49,149 nt of DNA from Geminicoccaceae bacterium (GTDB lineage: Bacteria > Pseudomonadota > Alphaproteobacteria > Geminicoccales > Geminicoccaceae): the NCBI GenBank assembly GCA_020446525.1, contig JAGREO010000146.1, forward strand, positions 1 to 49,149, read 5' to 3'. The translations under genes and the position numbers were made by a program. This document shows, piece by piece, positions 23,773 to 32,062 of this stretch; positions within the stretch are counted from its first letter, which is position 1, and each line of letters starts with the position of its first letter. The notes below the pieces were generated by a model. That model was not told the DNA's origin, ran no database searches, and worked only from the letters and a program-made list of their open reading frames with translations.

Positions 23773-26082
23773 ATGAGACGCGCGGCCTCGATGTTCCTTC
23801 TCGTCGCCCTCCTTTTTGCTGGTGTCACGGGCGTGCGCGCGCAGGTGACCCCGGTACCGGCCAACGGCGAGACCACGGACGTAACGTCGCCCATGCCGGC
23901 GACGGAAGAGGCGATCCGGCGACTGCTGTCGGAACTGGACGACGGCCAGGTCCGGGCACTGCTGCTGCAGCGGCTGAGCCTCGAAGCGGAACGGCGCGCA
24001 CGCGAAGCCGACGCATCCGATCCCCGAGGGATCGATGACGTCGTCGCCGACACCGCGGCCGCCCTGGCACTCTTTCTCGCCGACGTCGTCCGCAAGGTGC
24101 CGCGACTCCCGGACGCCGTCGTAACGGCCTTCGAGACCTTCGCCGAACGCAGAGTAGTCGATGGCCCGGGCGCAGAACCTCCGACCGCCGTGCCGCTCTG
24201 GCGCTTCTTCGCGACGCTCGCAGCCTGTGTCGCCGCCGGGGGGCTCGGCTGGTATCTCGCCACCCGCGCGCTGGCGGGCCTGGATCACCACATCGATGGT
24301 GCGCGACCCGTGTCGCTGCTGGATCGTATCCGACTCCTGGCCTTGCGTTTCTGCTCGCAGACGGCGCGGGTGGTTCTCTTCCTGCTGACGGCGCACGCGC
24401 TCAATGCCTGGCTGAATGCGGGCATTCAGGCCGATCGCTCGACCATCGCGGCGATCCTGAAGGCGGTGGGCTGGACATGGATGGCGCTGGTCGTCGCCCG
24501 ATTCCTGCTCGCGCCGCACCGCCCGACGCTGCGGCTGTGTACCATCGACGATGCCGGTGCCGAGGCCCTGACGCAGCGGGCCGTGCTGGTGGTGGGGACC
24601 TTTACCTTCGGCTTCGGCTTCGCCATCTGGCTGAACGAATTCGGCAGCCCCTACCATGAGTCCTGGCACGGCTTCTGGGTCAACCTCGTGGCTCATACGG
24701 TCCTGATCGTTGCCGTATGGCGCTCGCGGTTCGCCTTCGCGCAGATCCTCGAAGCCGGCCGAACCGACATCTCGCCCATCGAGACCTGGTCGATCCGGAA
24801 CTGGGCGCCGATCACCACCGCGTTCGTGATCACGCATTGGCTGGTCGCGGAGATCGTCGTCGCGACGAGCGACGTTCCGCCGGGACTGATCGGCGCCATG
24901 GCATCGACGCTGGTTCTGGTTCTGGGCCTGCCCTTCCTCGATCTGGCGCTGATCGCCATCGTCGGCGAAGCCGTTCCGGACGAAGCGACGAAGAGTGCGG
25001 CGGGGCGTGCGGCGGACCGTTCCACGCGCATCGGCCTCTTGCGCATCGGCCGGGTCACCGGGGTTCTGATGATCGGCCTCCTCCTGTTGTGGATCTGGGA
25101 CGTAGATATCGTTTCGCTGGCCGAGCGAGGCGTGGGCGCGCGTTTCGCCGGTGCGGTGGTGCACACCGTCCTGATCGTCGGCGCCGCCTACGCCGTCTGG
25201 GAGCTCGTCCGCATCGTCACCGACCGACAGATCGCTGTCGAACGAGCCACGCTGGGACTACTCGCCGAGGAGGATGCGGGAGCGACGGAGGGCGAGGGCG
25301 GTGGTGCCGGAGCCCGGCTGGGCACGCTGCTTCCGCTGGTACGGATGGCCGCCGGCATCGTCGTCGTCGTGCTCGCGGTCCTGGCGGTGCTCGGCGAGTT
25401 CGGCGTCAACATCCTGCCGCTGCTCGCCGGCGCCGGTGTTGTCGGGCTGGCGATCGGCTTCGGCGCGCAGACGCTGGTCAAGGACATCGTCTCGGGCATC
25501 TTCTTCCTGATCGACGACGCGTTCCGCAAAGGCGAATATGTCGACGTCGGCGAGGTCAAGGGCACGGTCGAGAAGATCTCCATCCGCTCGATGCAGCTTC
25601 GCCATCACCGGGGGGTGCTCAACACCGTGCCGTTCGGCGACATCCGCAACGTCGCCAACTATTCGCGCGACTGGGTGATCATGAAGTTCCCGCTGCGCGT
25701 CACCTACGACACCGACGCCGAGAAGGTCCGCAAGATGATCAAGAAGCTCGGCGAGGAGCTGCTCGCCCATCCCGAGCACGGCAGCCAGTTCCTCCAGCCG
25801 CTCAAATGCCAAGGGGTCGTGCAGATGGAGGACTCGGCCATGATCATGCCGGTCAAGTTCATGTCGCGGCCGGGTGAGCAATGGATGCTGCGCCGTCTCG
25901 TGCTCACCCGCATCCACGACCTGTTCGAGAAGAACGGCATCAAGTTCGCCAACCGGGAGGTCACGGTCCGTCTCGCCGACGAGAAGGAACGTCCGATCTC
26001 CGACGTCGACCGCCGCGCCATCGCCGGGTCCGCCGCGCGCACCATCCACGACACCGAAACCCCCGCCCCGCAGCCGGGCTGA
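23773..26082 (+). CDS. Large MscS-family mechanosensitive channel
   Basis: 769 residues from ATG 23773, where GGGGAGAAG gives the ribosome site. A cleavable signal (FAGVTGVRAQ, about residues 15-25) precedes a periplasmic helical region (about 25-140), then around ten membrane helices. The MscS core starts near 530: the pore-lining helix reads LAGAGVVGLAIGFGAQTLVKDIVSG, followed by the beta domain (EYVDVGEVKGTVEKISIRSMQLR) and GVLNTVPFGDIRNVANYSRDW. The C-terminal alpha/beta vestibule closes the protein. It opens under membrane tension to release solutes on osmotic downshift. Length is between MscS (286) and MscK (1120). It lies 52 bases after the permease gene but is probably independent. 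Confidence 0.93.
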   Translation: MRRAASMFLLVALLFAGVTGVRAQVTPVPANGETTDVTSPMPATEEAIRRLLSELDDGQVRALLLQRLSLEAERRAREADASDPRGIDDVVADTAAALALFLADVVRKVPRLPDAVVTAFETFAERRVVDGPGAEPPTAVPLWRFFATLAACVAAGGLGWYLATRALAGLDHHIDGARPVSLLDRIRLLALRFCSQTARVVLFLLTAHALNAWLNAGIQADRSTIAAILKAVGWTWMALVVARFLLAPHRPTLRLCTIDDAGAEALTQRAVLVVGTFTFGFGFAIWLNEFGSPYHESWHGFWVNLVAHTVLIVAVWRSRFAFAQILEAGRTDISPIETWSIRNWAPITTAFVITHWLVAEIVVATSDVPPGLIGAMASTLVLVLGLPFLDLALIAIVGEAVPDEATKSAAGRAADRSTRIGLLRIGRVTGVLMIGLLLLWIWDVDIVSLAERGVGARFAGAVVHTVLIVGAAYAVWELVRIVTDRQIAVERATLGLLAEEDAGATEGEGGGAGARLGTLLPLVRMAAGIVVVVLAVLAVLGEFGVNILPLLAGAGVVGLAIGFGAQTLVKDIVSGIFFLIDDAFRKGEYVDVGEVKGTVEKISIRSMQLRHHRGVLNTVPFGDIRNVANYSRDWVIMKFPLRVTYDTDAEKVRKMIKKLGEELLAHPEHGSQFLQPLKCQGVVQMEDSAMIMPVKFMSRPGEQWMLRRLVLTRIHDLFEKNGIKFANREVTVRLADEKERPISDVDRRAIAGSAARTIHDTETPAPQPG

Positions 26083-26224
26083 AGGTGGCGCCTCACGAGG
26101 ATCGGGAGCACTTCGCCACCCTCGCACCTTGGAATTACTCCATTTCCGATGTCGCCGCGTTCGCGTTGCAGCGCCGCCGGGGCAGTGCCAGATACCGCGA
26201 CCGACATCGACGACGGAGATGAAC

Positions 26225-27247
26225 ATGCGCAAGACGACCGGCGCCTGCCTGACCATCGGCGCCCTGCTCGCCGCCTGCACATCGGTTCAGGCGGAGGAAC
26301 TCAACATCTACAGCTCGCGCCATTACGACACGGACGAGCGCCTCTATTCCGGCTTCACCGAAGCGACCGGCATCGACATCAACCGCATCGAAGGCGAGGC
26401 GGACGAGTTGATCGAGCGCATCCGGCTCGAGGGCGACAATAGCCCGGCCGATGTGCTGATCACCGTCGACGCCGGCCGGCTCTGGCGTGCCGAGGAAGCC
26501 GGCATCTTCCAGCCGACCCATTCGGAGTTGCTCGACGAACGCATTCCCGCGGCCTTGCGCCACCCGGAAGGCCTCTGGTTCGGCTTTTCCTCACGCGCCA
26601 GGATCATCGTCTACGACAAGGACGACGTCGACCCGGCGCTGATCCAGACCTACGAGGATCTGGCGCGCCCGGAGCTGAAAGGAAAAATCTGCATCCGCTC
26701 GAGCTCGAACATCTACAACCTCTCTTTGATGGCCAGCCTGATCGAGCATGACGGGCAGGATGCGGCCACCCAGTGGGCGAACGACGTCGTCGGCAATTTC
26801 GCAAGGGCACCTGAAGGCAACGACACGGCGCAGATCGAGGCAGTCGCGGCGGGACAGTGCGACGTCGCGGTCGTCAATTCCTACTACGTCGCACGAATCC
26901 TCAATGCCGACGACGATGCGAGCAAGGCCATCGCCGAGGAAATCGCCGTCGTCTTCCCCAACCAGCAGGATCGCGGCACCCACGTCAACATCTCAGGCGC
27001 CGGCGTGGTCGCCGGCGCACCGCATCCGGAAGCGGCGGTGAAGTTCCTCGAATATCTGGCGAGCGATCAGGCCCAAGCCTACTTCGCCGGCGGCAACAAC
27101 GAATATCCGGTGGTCGAAGGTGTGAAGGTCGATAATCCGGCACTCGAACAGATGGGCGACTTCAAGGCGGACGAAGTCAACGTCGCCGTGCTCGGCGAGA
27201 ACCAGCCTCTGGCGCAGGTCGCCTTCGACGAAGCCGGCTGGCGCTGA
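26225..27247 (+). CDS. Fe(3+)-type ABC transporter substrate-binding protein (FutA/FbpA-like)
   Basis: 340 residues. ATG 26225 is chosen because GGAG sits six bases upstream; ATG 26219 is two codons earlier. The signal ends at SVQA|EE, though ALLAAC also resembles a lipobox. Family marks are LNIYSSRHYDTDERLYSGFTEATGIDINRIEG, DVLITVDAGRLWRAEEAG, and the paired tyrosines in VVNSYYVARIL that bind ferric iron in FbpA-type proteins. The C-terminal NEYPVVEGV is also typical. No permease or ATPase genes adjoin it, so it must work with a transporter encoded elsewhere. A perfect hairpin follows the stop. Confidence 0.92.
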   Translation: MRKTTGACLTIGALLAACTSVQAEELNIYSSRHYDTDERLYSGFTEATGIDINRIEGEADELIERIRLEGDNSPADVLITVDAGRLWRAEEAGIFQPTHSELLDERIPAALRHPEGLWFGFSSRARIIVYDKDDVDPALIQTYEDLARPELKGKICIRSSSNIYNLSLMASLIEHDGQDAATQWANDVVGNFARAPEGNDTAQIEAVAAGQCDVAVVNSYYVARILNADDDASKAIAEEIAVVFPNQQDRGTHVNISGAGVVAGAPHPEAAVKFLEYLASDQAQAYFAGGNNEYPVVEGVKVDNPALEQMGDFKADEVNVAVLGENQPLAQVAFDEAGWR

Positions 27248-27261
27248 ACTCCAACGAAGGA

Positions 27262-27285
27262 GGGCCGCACCTCGTGGTGCGGCCC
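27262..27285. terminator. Hairpin terminator between convergent genes
   Basis: GGGCCGCACC-TCGT-GGTGCGGCCC is a perfect ten-base stem with a four-base loop, 14 bases after the iron-binding-protein stop and 23 bases from the end of the convergent CoxL-like gene. There is no U run on either side, but the position and stem strength suit a bidirectional terminator. Confidence 0.75.
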
Positions 27286-27308
27286 TGCTCGACCTCGAGA
27301 GCTTCGGT

Positions 27309-29597
27309 TCAGGCGGCCTTGCGGGCGAGAACCTGCCACACCTTTTCGGGCGTGGCGGGCATGTCGATGTGATCGACGCCCAGAGCGTCGACCACTGCGT
27401 TGATGACGGCGGCGCAGGAGCCGACCGAGCCCGCCTCGCCGCACCCCTTGACCCCCATCGCGTTGCTCTTGCACGGCACCTCGATGGTCGAGAAATCGAA
27501 GCTCGGCGAATTGTCGGCCCGCGGCATGCAGTAATCCATGAACGAGCCCGAGAGGAGCTGTCCGCTCTCGTCGTAGACCGCGTGCTCCATCAGCGCCTGG
27601 CCGATGCCCTGGACGACACCGCCGTGCACCTGTCCCTCGACCAGAAGCGGATTCACGATGGTGCCGAAATCGTCGACGATGTTGTAGGCGACGATTTCCG
27701 TGACGCCGGTCGCCTCGTCAACGTCCACCTCGGCGATGTGGCAGCCGTTGGGGAAGGTCCAGGCGTCGAGCACGGTGGTCGCCTCGGCGTCGAGCCCGCC
27801 TTCCATACCGGCCACGGTCATTCCACGCGCCTTGTCCGCCAGCTCCATGATGCCGATCTCGCGGTCGGTGCCGGCGACCTTGAAGGTGCCGTCGACGAAT
27901 TGGATGTCGGCCGCCGCCGTCTCGAAATGCTGCGCGGCGTAGGCCTTGCCCCGCTCGATCACCACATCGGAGGCATCCCGGATCGCCATGCCCTGGGCGG
28001 TAAGCGAACGCGAGCCGCCGGTGCCGCCGCCCGCCTTGATGCGGTCGGTATCGCCCTGAACGATGCGTATCTTGTCGAAGGGTACGTCGAGCTGCTGGTG
28101 CAGCACCTGCGCGTAGGCTGTCTCGTGACCCTGGCCGTTGGATTGCGTGCCAACATAGACGGATACGGTGCCGTCTTGGCCGAACTCGACCTTGGCGTGT
28201 TCGGTCGGATCGCCCATCGTCGATTCGATGTAGTAGCACATGCCGATACCGCGCTTCTTGCCGCGGCGTGCGGCTTCGGCCTTGCGCGCGGCGATGTCGG
28301 AATAACTCGCCTTGGCCATGCAGGCATCCATGACCCTGGCGAATTCACCGCTATCGTACTTCTCGCCGACCGCGGTCTTATACGGCATCTGCTCGGGCTT
28401 GATGAAGTTGATCCGCCGCAACTCCGTCGGCTCGATATTCATCTCCCGCGCCGCGGCGTCGATCAGCCGTTCGATGCAATAGATCGATTCGGGCCGCCCG
28501 GCGCCCCTGTAGGCGTCCACCGGCACGGTGTTGGTGAAGACGCCCTGCACCGTGTAGCTCAGGACGGGAATGTCGTAGACGCCGGGCAGCACCTTCACCG
28601 CCGCCCCGGTCGGGATGAACGGCGCAAAGTAATAGTAGTTGGCACCCATGTTGGCACGGGTGTGCACGCGCATCCCGACGATCCGCTTGTCGGCGTCGAA
28701 GGCGAGCTCGGCGGTGGTGACGTGGTCGCGCCCCATGGTGTCGGAGAGAAAGCCCTCCGAGCGATCCGCGGTCCACTTCACCGGCCGGCCCAACTGCTTG
28801 GCGGCGAAGGCGGCCAGCGTGTATTCGGCGTAGAACATCGCCTTCATGCCGAAACCGCCGCCGACGTCCGGGGTCAGAACCCGCACATCGGCCGCATCCA
28901 TGCCGAGGTTCTTCGCCAGCGTATCCTTGAAGGCCCAACCACCCTGGGTGCAGGTATGGACGGTCAGTTTGCCGTCCGCGAATTCGGCGACGGCGGCGCG
29001 CGGCTCCATCGCGTTGCAGACCAGGCGGTTGTTGATCAGCGAAACCCTGGCGACGTGGGCTGCGCCCTCGAACGCCCGGTCCGTCGCCTCCCTGTCGCCG
29101 GCGTGCCAGTCGAACGCGACGTTGTTCGGTGCGCTCTCGTGGACCAGCGGCTTGCCCGGCTCGGAAGCCGTGGCGGTATCGGTGACCGCCGGCAGATCCT
29201 CGTAGTCGACCACGATCAGCTCCGCCGCGTCCTCTGCCTGCGCCTGGGTCTCGGCGACGACGAAGGCGACGATGTCGCCCACGTAATAGACCTTGTCCCG
29301 CGCCAGGATCGGGTGCGGCACGTCCTTGCGCGCGATGCCCTGGGCAGGATCGTTGGCGACGAGGCAGGGTACGTCGGCGTCCAGGTCCCGGCTCGTATAG
29401 ACGCCGAGGACGCCATCGGCCGCCCGCGCCGCTTCGGTGTCGATCGAGACGATCCGTGCGTGGGCGTGCGGCGACCGCAACGCGAAGCCGTATGCCTGCC
29501 CGTCGACGGCGATATCGTCCGTGTAGCGGCCCTTGCCGGTGATCAGGCGTTGGTCCTCGACACGGCGCAGCGGTTGTCCGACACCGAATTTCGACAC
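27309..29597 (-). CDS. Xanthine dehydrogenase/CO dehydrogenase family molybdenum large subunit (form II CoxL-like)
   Basis: 762 residues from GTG 29597, with GGGAGGA eight bases upstream; a TTG at 29612 lies ahead of that site. Molybdopterin-binding large subunit of a molybdenum hydroxylase. It has the RVEDQRLITGKGRYTDD opening, GGGFGMKAMFY and the active-site loop AYRGAGR (362-368), the form II/BMS-type sequence rather than the CSFR form I loop of proven CO dehydrogenases. QSNGQGHETAYAQ and the catalytic glutamate in GCGEAGSVGS are also present. The FAD (CoxM) and iron-sulphur (CoxS) subunits normally adjacent are missing from the window. The substrate is therefore unknown, and CO oxidation should not be assumed. 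Confidence 0.92.
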   Translation of the reverse strand: MSKFGVGQPLRRVEDQRLITGKGRYTDDIAVDGQAYGFALRSPHAHARIVSIDTEAARAADGVLGVYTSRDLDADVPCLVANDPAQGIARKDVPHPILARDKVYYVGDIVAFVVAETQAQAEDAAELIVVDYEDLPAVTDTATASEPGKPLVHESAPNNVAFDWHAGDREATDRAFEGAAHVARVSLINNRLVCNAMEPRAAVAEFADGKLTVHTCTQGGWAFKDTLAKNLGMDAADVRVLTPDVGGGFGMKAMFYAEYTLAAFAAKQLGRPVKWTADRSEGFLSDTMGRDHVTTAELAFDADKRIVGMRVHTRANMGANYYYFAPFIPTGAAVKVLPGVYDIPVLSYTVQGVFTNTVPVDAYRGAGRPESIYCIERLIDAAAREMNIEPTELRRINFIKPEQMPYKTAVGEKYDSGEFARVMDACMAKASYSDIAARKAEAARRGKKRGIGMCYYIESTMGDPTEHAKVEFGQDGTVSVYVGTQSNGQGHETAYAQVLHQQLDVPFDKIRIVQGDTDRIKAGGGTGGSRSLTAQGMAIRDASDVVIERGKAYAAQHFETAAADIQFVDGTFKVAGTDREIGIMELADKARGMTVAGMEGGLDAEATTVLDAWTFPNGCHIAEVDVDEATGVTEIVAYNIVDDFGTIVNPLLVEGQVHGGVVQGIGQALMEHAVYDESGQLLSGSFMDYCMPRADNSPSFDFSTIEVPCKSNAMGVKGCGEAGSVGSCAAVINAVVDALGVDHIDMPATPEKVWQVLARKAA

Positions 29598-29675
29598 TGA
29601 TGGTCCTCCCAAAGAGCCCGCCTTGCCGCGACCGTCGCGAGCGCGGCCTGTATGGCAGAGCTTAAATCCGGCGTG

Positions 29676-29703
29676 ATACTAGTCGCGCGCGGCGCCGATA
29701 CAA
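29676..29703 (-). promoter_or_regulatory. Candidate sigma70-type promoter of the CoxL-like gene
   Basis: On the minus strand TTGTAT (29703-29698), 16-base spacer, TAGTAT (29681-29676). The predicted start lies about 70 bases before the GTG at 29597. Confidence 0.42.
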
Positions 29704-29718
29704 CCACCTGCATACGCT

Positions 29719-29747
29719 TTGTGCCCGCGGCCGGAGGCCTGTAGCAT
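29719..29747 (+). promoter_or_regulatory. Candidate sigma70-type promoter of the methyltransferase/MBL group
   Basis: TTGTGC (29719-29724), 17-base spacer, TAGCAT (29742-29747), about 43 bases before the ATG at 29791. It would run divergently from the CoxL promoter in the same 193-base gap. Confidence 0.32.
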
Positions 29748-29790
29748 CCGTCACAGAGACGCTGCGGGCGACCTGCGATAAGGACGCGTC

Positions 29791-30282
29791 ATGAGTCGCC
29801 TCGACAGTTTCATCCGCCGGATCGTCGCGCAGAAGAAGTGTCTGGAGCAGTGTGCCGCCGCAATCGGCCAAACCAAAGGTCCGGTAGTCGAGCTGGGCCT
29901 CGGCAACGGCCGCACCTTCGACCATCTGCGCGAACTGCTGCCCGATCGCGAGATCTTCGTCTTCGAGCGACGGCCGAACGCGCACGCGGCGAGCACGCCG
30001 GATGCCGCACATCTGATCGAAGGCGATCTGGCCCTGACCCTGCCCAAGGCGCAAAGCCTGTTGCCGGCGCGAGCGGCGCTGCTGCACAGCGACATCGGTT
30101 GCGGCGATGCGGCGATCGACGCGCGTACGGCCGCGTTGATCGCCGAAAATCTCGCACGGGTGATGGCGTCCAGGGGTGTGGTACTGAGCGACCAGCCGCT
30201 GACACACGCCCGCCTCGAGCCCATAGCGCTGCCGGAAGACGTGGAAGAGGGCCGCTACTTCATCTATGAATGGTCCGCCTGA
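29791..30282 (+). CDS. Small class I SAM-dependent methyltransferase
   Basis: 163 residues from ATG 29791 with AAGGA upstream. The SAM-binding loop is in VVELGLGNGRTFDHLRELLPD (about 32-52), followed by the acidic end of beta-2 at VFERRP. A DIGCGDAAID stretch comes later and RYFIYEW closes the protein. The short length and single Rossmann-like core fit the Methyltransf_17-type family found in proteobacteria. Substrate not known. An MBL hydrolase and a second methyltransferase follow on the same strand. Confidence 0.82.
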   Translation: MSRLDSFIRRIVAQKKCLEQCAAAIGQTKGPVVELGLGNGRTFDHLRELLPDREIFVFERRPNAHAASTPDAAHLIEGDLALTLPKAQSLLPARAALLHSDIGCGDAAIDARTAALIAENLARVMASRGVVLSDQPLTHARLEPIALPEDVEEGRYFIYEWSA

Positions 30283-30361
30283 TGCGCCTGCATGGGGAAG
30301 AGCTCGCCCGTTGCGGCCGCTTTCCGGCAGGATCGGATGAGGCGGACGATCGGTGAGGTTG

Positions 30362-31201
30362 ATGGCGGCGCAAGAACGATTCGCGTTGCGGTTCTGGGGT
30401 GTTCGCGGCACCGTGGCGTGCCCCGGCGAAGCCACGCTGCGCTACGGCGGCAACACCTCCTGCATCGAGGTCGTTTGCGGCACCCAGCGCCTGCTGTTCG
30501 ACGCTGGAACGGGAATTCGAGCCCTGGGGCGCGACATGGTCGCCGGCGGCGTGCCGGTCGATGCGCATCTGTTCCTCACCCACACCCACATGGACCACAT
30601 CAGCGGTCTGCCGTTCTTCCGTCCGGCCTATGGCAGCGACCACCGGTTCGACATCTGGGCGGGTCATCTCCTGCCGCAGGGCAAACGGATCGAGCCCACC
30701 CTCGCCAAGTTCATGGAGCCGGCGTTCTTCCCGGTGCCGCTCGAGATCATGCGACCTTGCGTCCGCTTTCACGATTTCGCTGCGGGCGAGCCGCTCGATC
30801 CGGCGCCGGGCGTCCGGATCGAGACGCTGCCGCTCAATCATCCGGGCGGCGCGACGGGCTACAAGGTGCAATTTGCCGGCCGCACCGCCTGCATCGTCAC
30901 CGACACCGAGCATGTGGCGGGCCGGCTGGACGATAGCATCCTGCAGTTCATCGCCGGCAGCGATCTGGTCATCTACGATTCCACCTACACCGACGCCGAA
31001 TATCCCAATTTCGTCGGCTGGGGCCATTCGACCTGGCAGGAAGGCGTGCGCCTGTGTCGTGCCGCCGGTGTGCGCCGCCTCGTGCCGTTCCATCACGAGC
31101 CGGAGCACGACGACGCATTCCTCGATGCGATCGCAAACGACCTCGAGCAGGCATTGCCCGGCTCGCCGGTCGCGTGCGAGGGGCTCGTGATCGAGCTTTG
31201 A
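30362..31201 (+). CDS. MBL-fold metallohydrolase
   Basis: 279 residues from ATG 30362, preceded by GGTGAGG; a GTG three codons earlier is possible. The two-metal site is HTHMDH at 74-79, with further ligands His in LPLNHPGG, Asp in CIVTDTEH and His in VPFHHEPEHDD. The start FWGVRGTVACPG and the GGNTSCIEV strand are typical of the cAMP-phosphodiesterase/RNase Z-like subgroup often annotated as PhnP-like or response-regulator-linked hydrolases. The last four bases (TTGA) overlap the next gene. Substrate unknown: a phosphodiester or cyclic nucleotide is possible. Confidence 0.9.
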   Translation: MAAQERFALRFWGVRGTVACPGEATLRYGGNTSCIEVVCGTQRLLFDAGTGIRALGRDMVAGGVPVDAHLFLTHTHMDHISGLPFFRPAYGSDHRFDIWAGHLLPQGKRIEPTLAKFMEPAFFPVPLEIMRPCVRFHDFAAGEPLDPAPGVRIETLPLNHPGGATGYKVQFAGRTACIVTDTEHVAGRLDDSILQFIAGSDLVIYDSTYTDAEYPNFVGWGHSTWQEGVRLCRAAGVRRLVPFHHEPEHDDAFLDAIANDLEQALPGSPVACEGLVIEL

Positions 31202-32058
31202 CGAGGACGTCCTTCGAGTGGCGCTTCGAGTGGCGCCGCCGCGCGCGGCTGCTGCGGTCCCACTTGGCGACCGCCATCGGCAGACGACCGCGCGGCTTCT
31301 TCATACCCTACCGCCATGCCGCCGACGTGATGCCGATCGACTATCCTCACGTGGCGAAGCGGCTGAAGAGCGCGCGTGGTGAGATCGAACGACACGTGGA
31401 CAAGGTGCAGAGCCATGCCGGCGAACTCACGCGGTTCGGCGGCGCGCCGCCGGCGCCGCGATTCGAGCAGGACTGGTTTCCGCGTCTCGACATGGCGATG
31501 GCCTATGCCGTCGTTCGCGCTCATCGCCCGCGGCGGATCGTCGAGATCGGCTCCGGCCACTCCACACGTGTGCTGGCTCGTGCCGCCGCCGACAATGATG
31601 ATGCGTGCGAGCTGCTGTGTGTCGATCCAGCGCCTCGCGCGGCAATTGCCGGGCTGAACGTCCGCCACCGCCCTGCACTCCTGTCGGATGACGACGAGGA
31701 GATCGTCGCCGCACTCGGGCGGAACGATGTTCTCTTCATCGACAGCAGCCATGTGGCCATGCCCGGCAGTGACGTCGATCGTCTGTTCAACCGCGTGCTG
31801 CCGCGTCTCGCCTCAGGTTGTATCGTTCACGTCCACGACATCTTTCTGCCGTGGGCCTATCCGGTCGTTTGGCGTTGGCGCGGATACAACGAGCAGTTGC
31901 TTCTGGCGTGTCTGCTCCAGGGAAACGCCTTCGACATCCTGTTCGCCAGTCAATGGGCTCTGTCGGATCCGCAGCTGATGGCACGCGCACCCGTCGTGGC
32001 GACCTTGCCACTCCTCGACGGCGCAATGGAAACCAGCTTCTGGTTACGCAAACGCTGA
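31198..32058 (+). CDS. Class I SAM-dependent methyltransferase (Methyltransf_24-like)
   Basis: 286 residues if read from TTG 31198, which overlaps the MBL stop (TTGA); GTG 31174 is an alternative. The N-terminal RRPRGFFIPYRHA is part of the family. The Rossmann core follows: RRIVEIGSGHSTRVLARAA (SAM-binding loop), LLCVDPAP, DVLFIDSSHVAMPGSDVD and GCIVHVHDIFLPW. These residues mark cytosolic O-methyltransferase-like proteins often linked to glycan or exopolysaccharide clusters. The N-terminus carries an exact 12-base tandem duplication coding FEWRFEWR. The 3' end faces the peptide-binding protein gene, four bases apart. Confidence 0.87.
   Translation: MTRTSFEWRFEWRRRARLLRSHLATAIGRRPRGFFIPYRHAADVMPIDYPHVAKRLKSARGEIERHVDKVQSHAGELTRFGGAPPAPRFEQDWFPRLDMAMAYAVVRAHRPRRIVEIGSGHSTRVLARAAADNDDACELLCVDPAPRAAIAGLNVRHRPALLSDDDEEIVAALGRNDVLFIDSSHVAMPGSDVDRLFNRVLPRLASGCIVHVHDIFLPWAYPVVWRWRGYNEQLLLACLLQGNAFDILFASQWALSDPQLMARAPVVATLPLLDGAMETSFWLRKR
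31213..31236 (+). repeat. 12-base perfect tandem duplication within a methyltransferase gene
   Basis: TTCGAGTGGCGC occurs twice back to back (31213-31224 and 31225-31236), adding the repeat FEWR to the N-terminus without breaking frame. It looks like a recent slippage or duplication. Confidence 0.85.
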
Positions 32059-32062
32059 CGGA

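Noticed and set aside
27369-29600. A 743-residue open frame antisense to the CoxL-like gene
   Set aside because: It mirrors the coding strand in a GC-rich genome, has no recognisable motif, and the opposite strand encodes a complete conserved enzyme.
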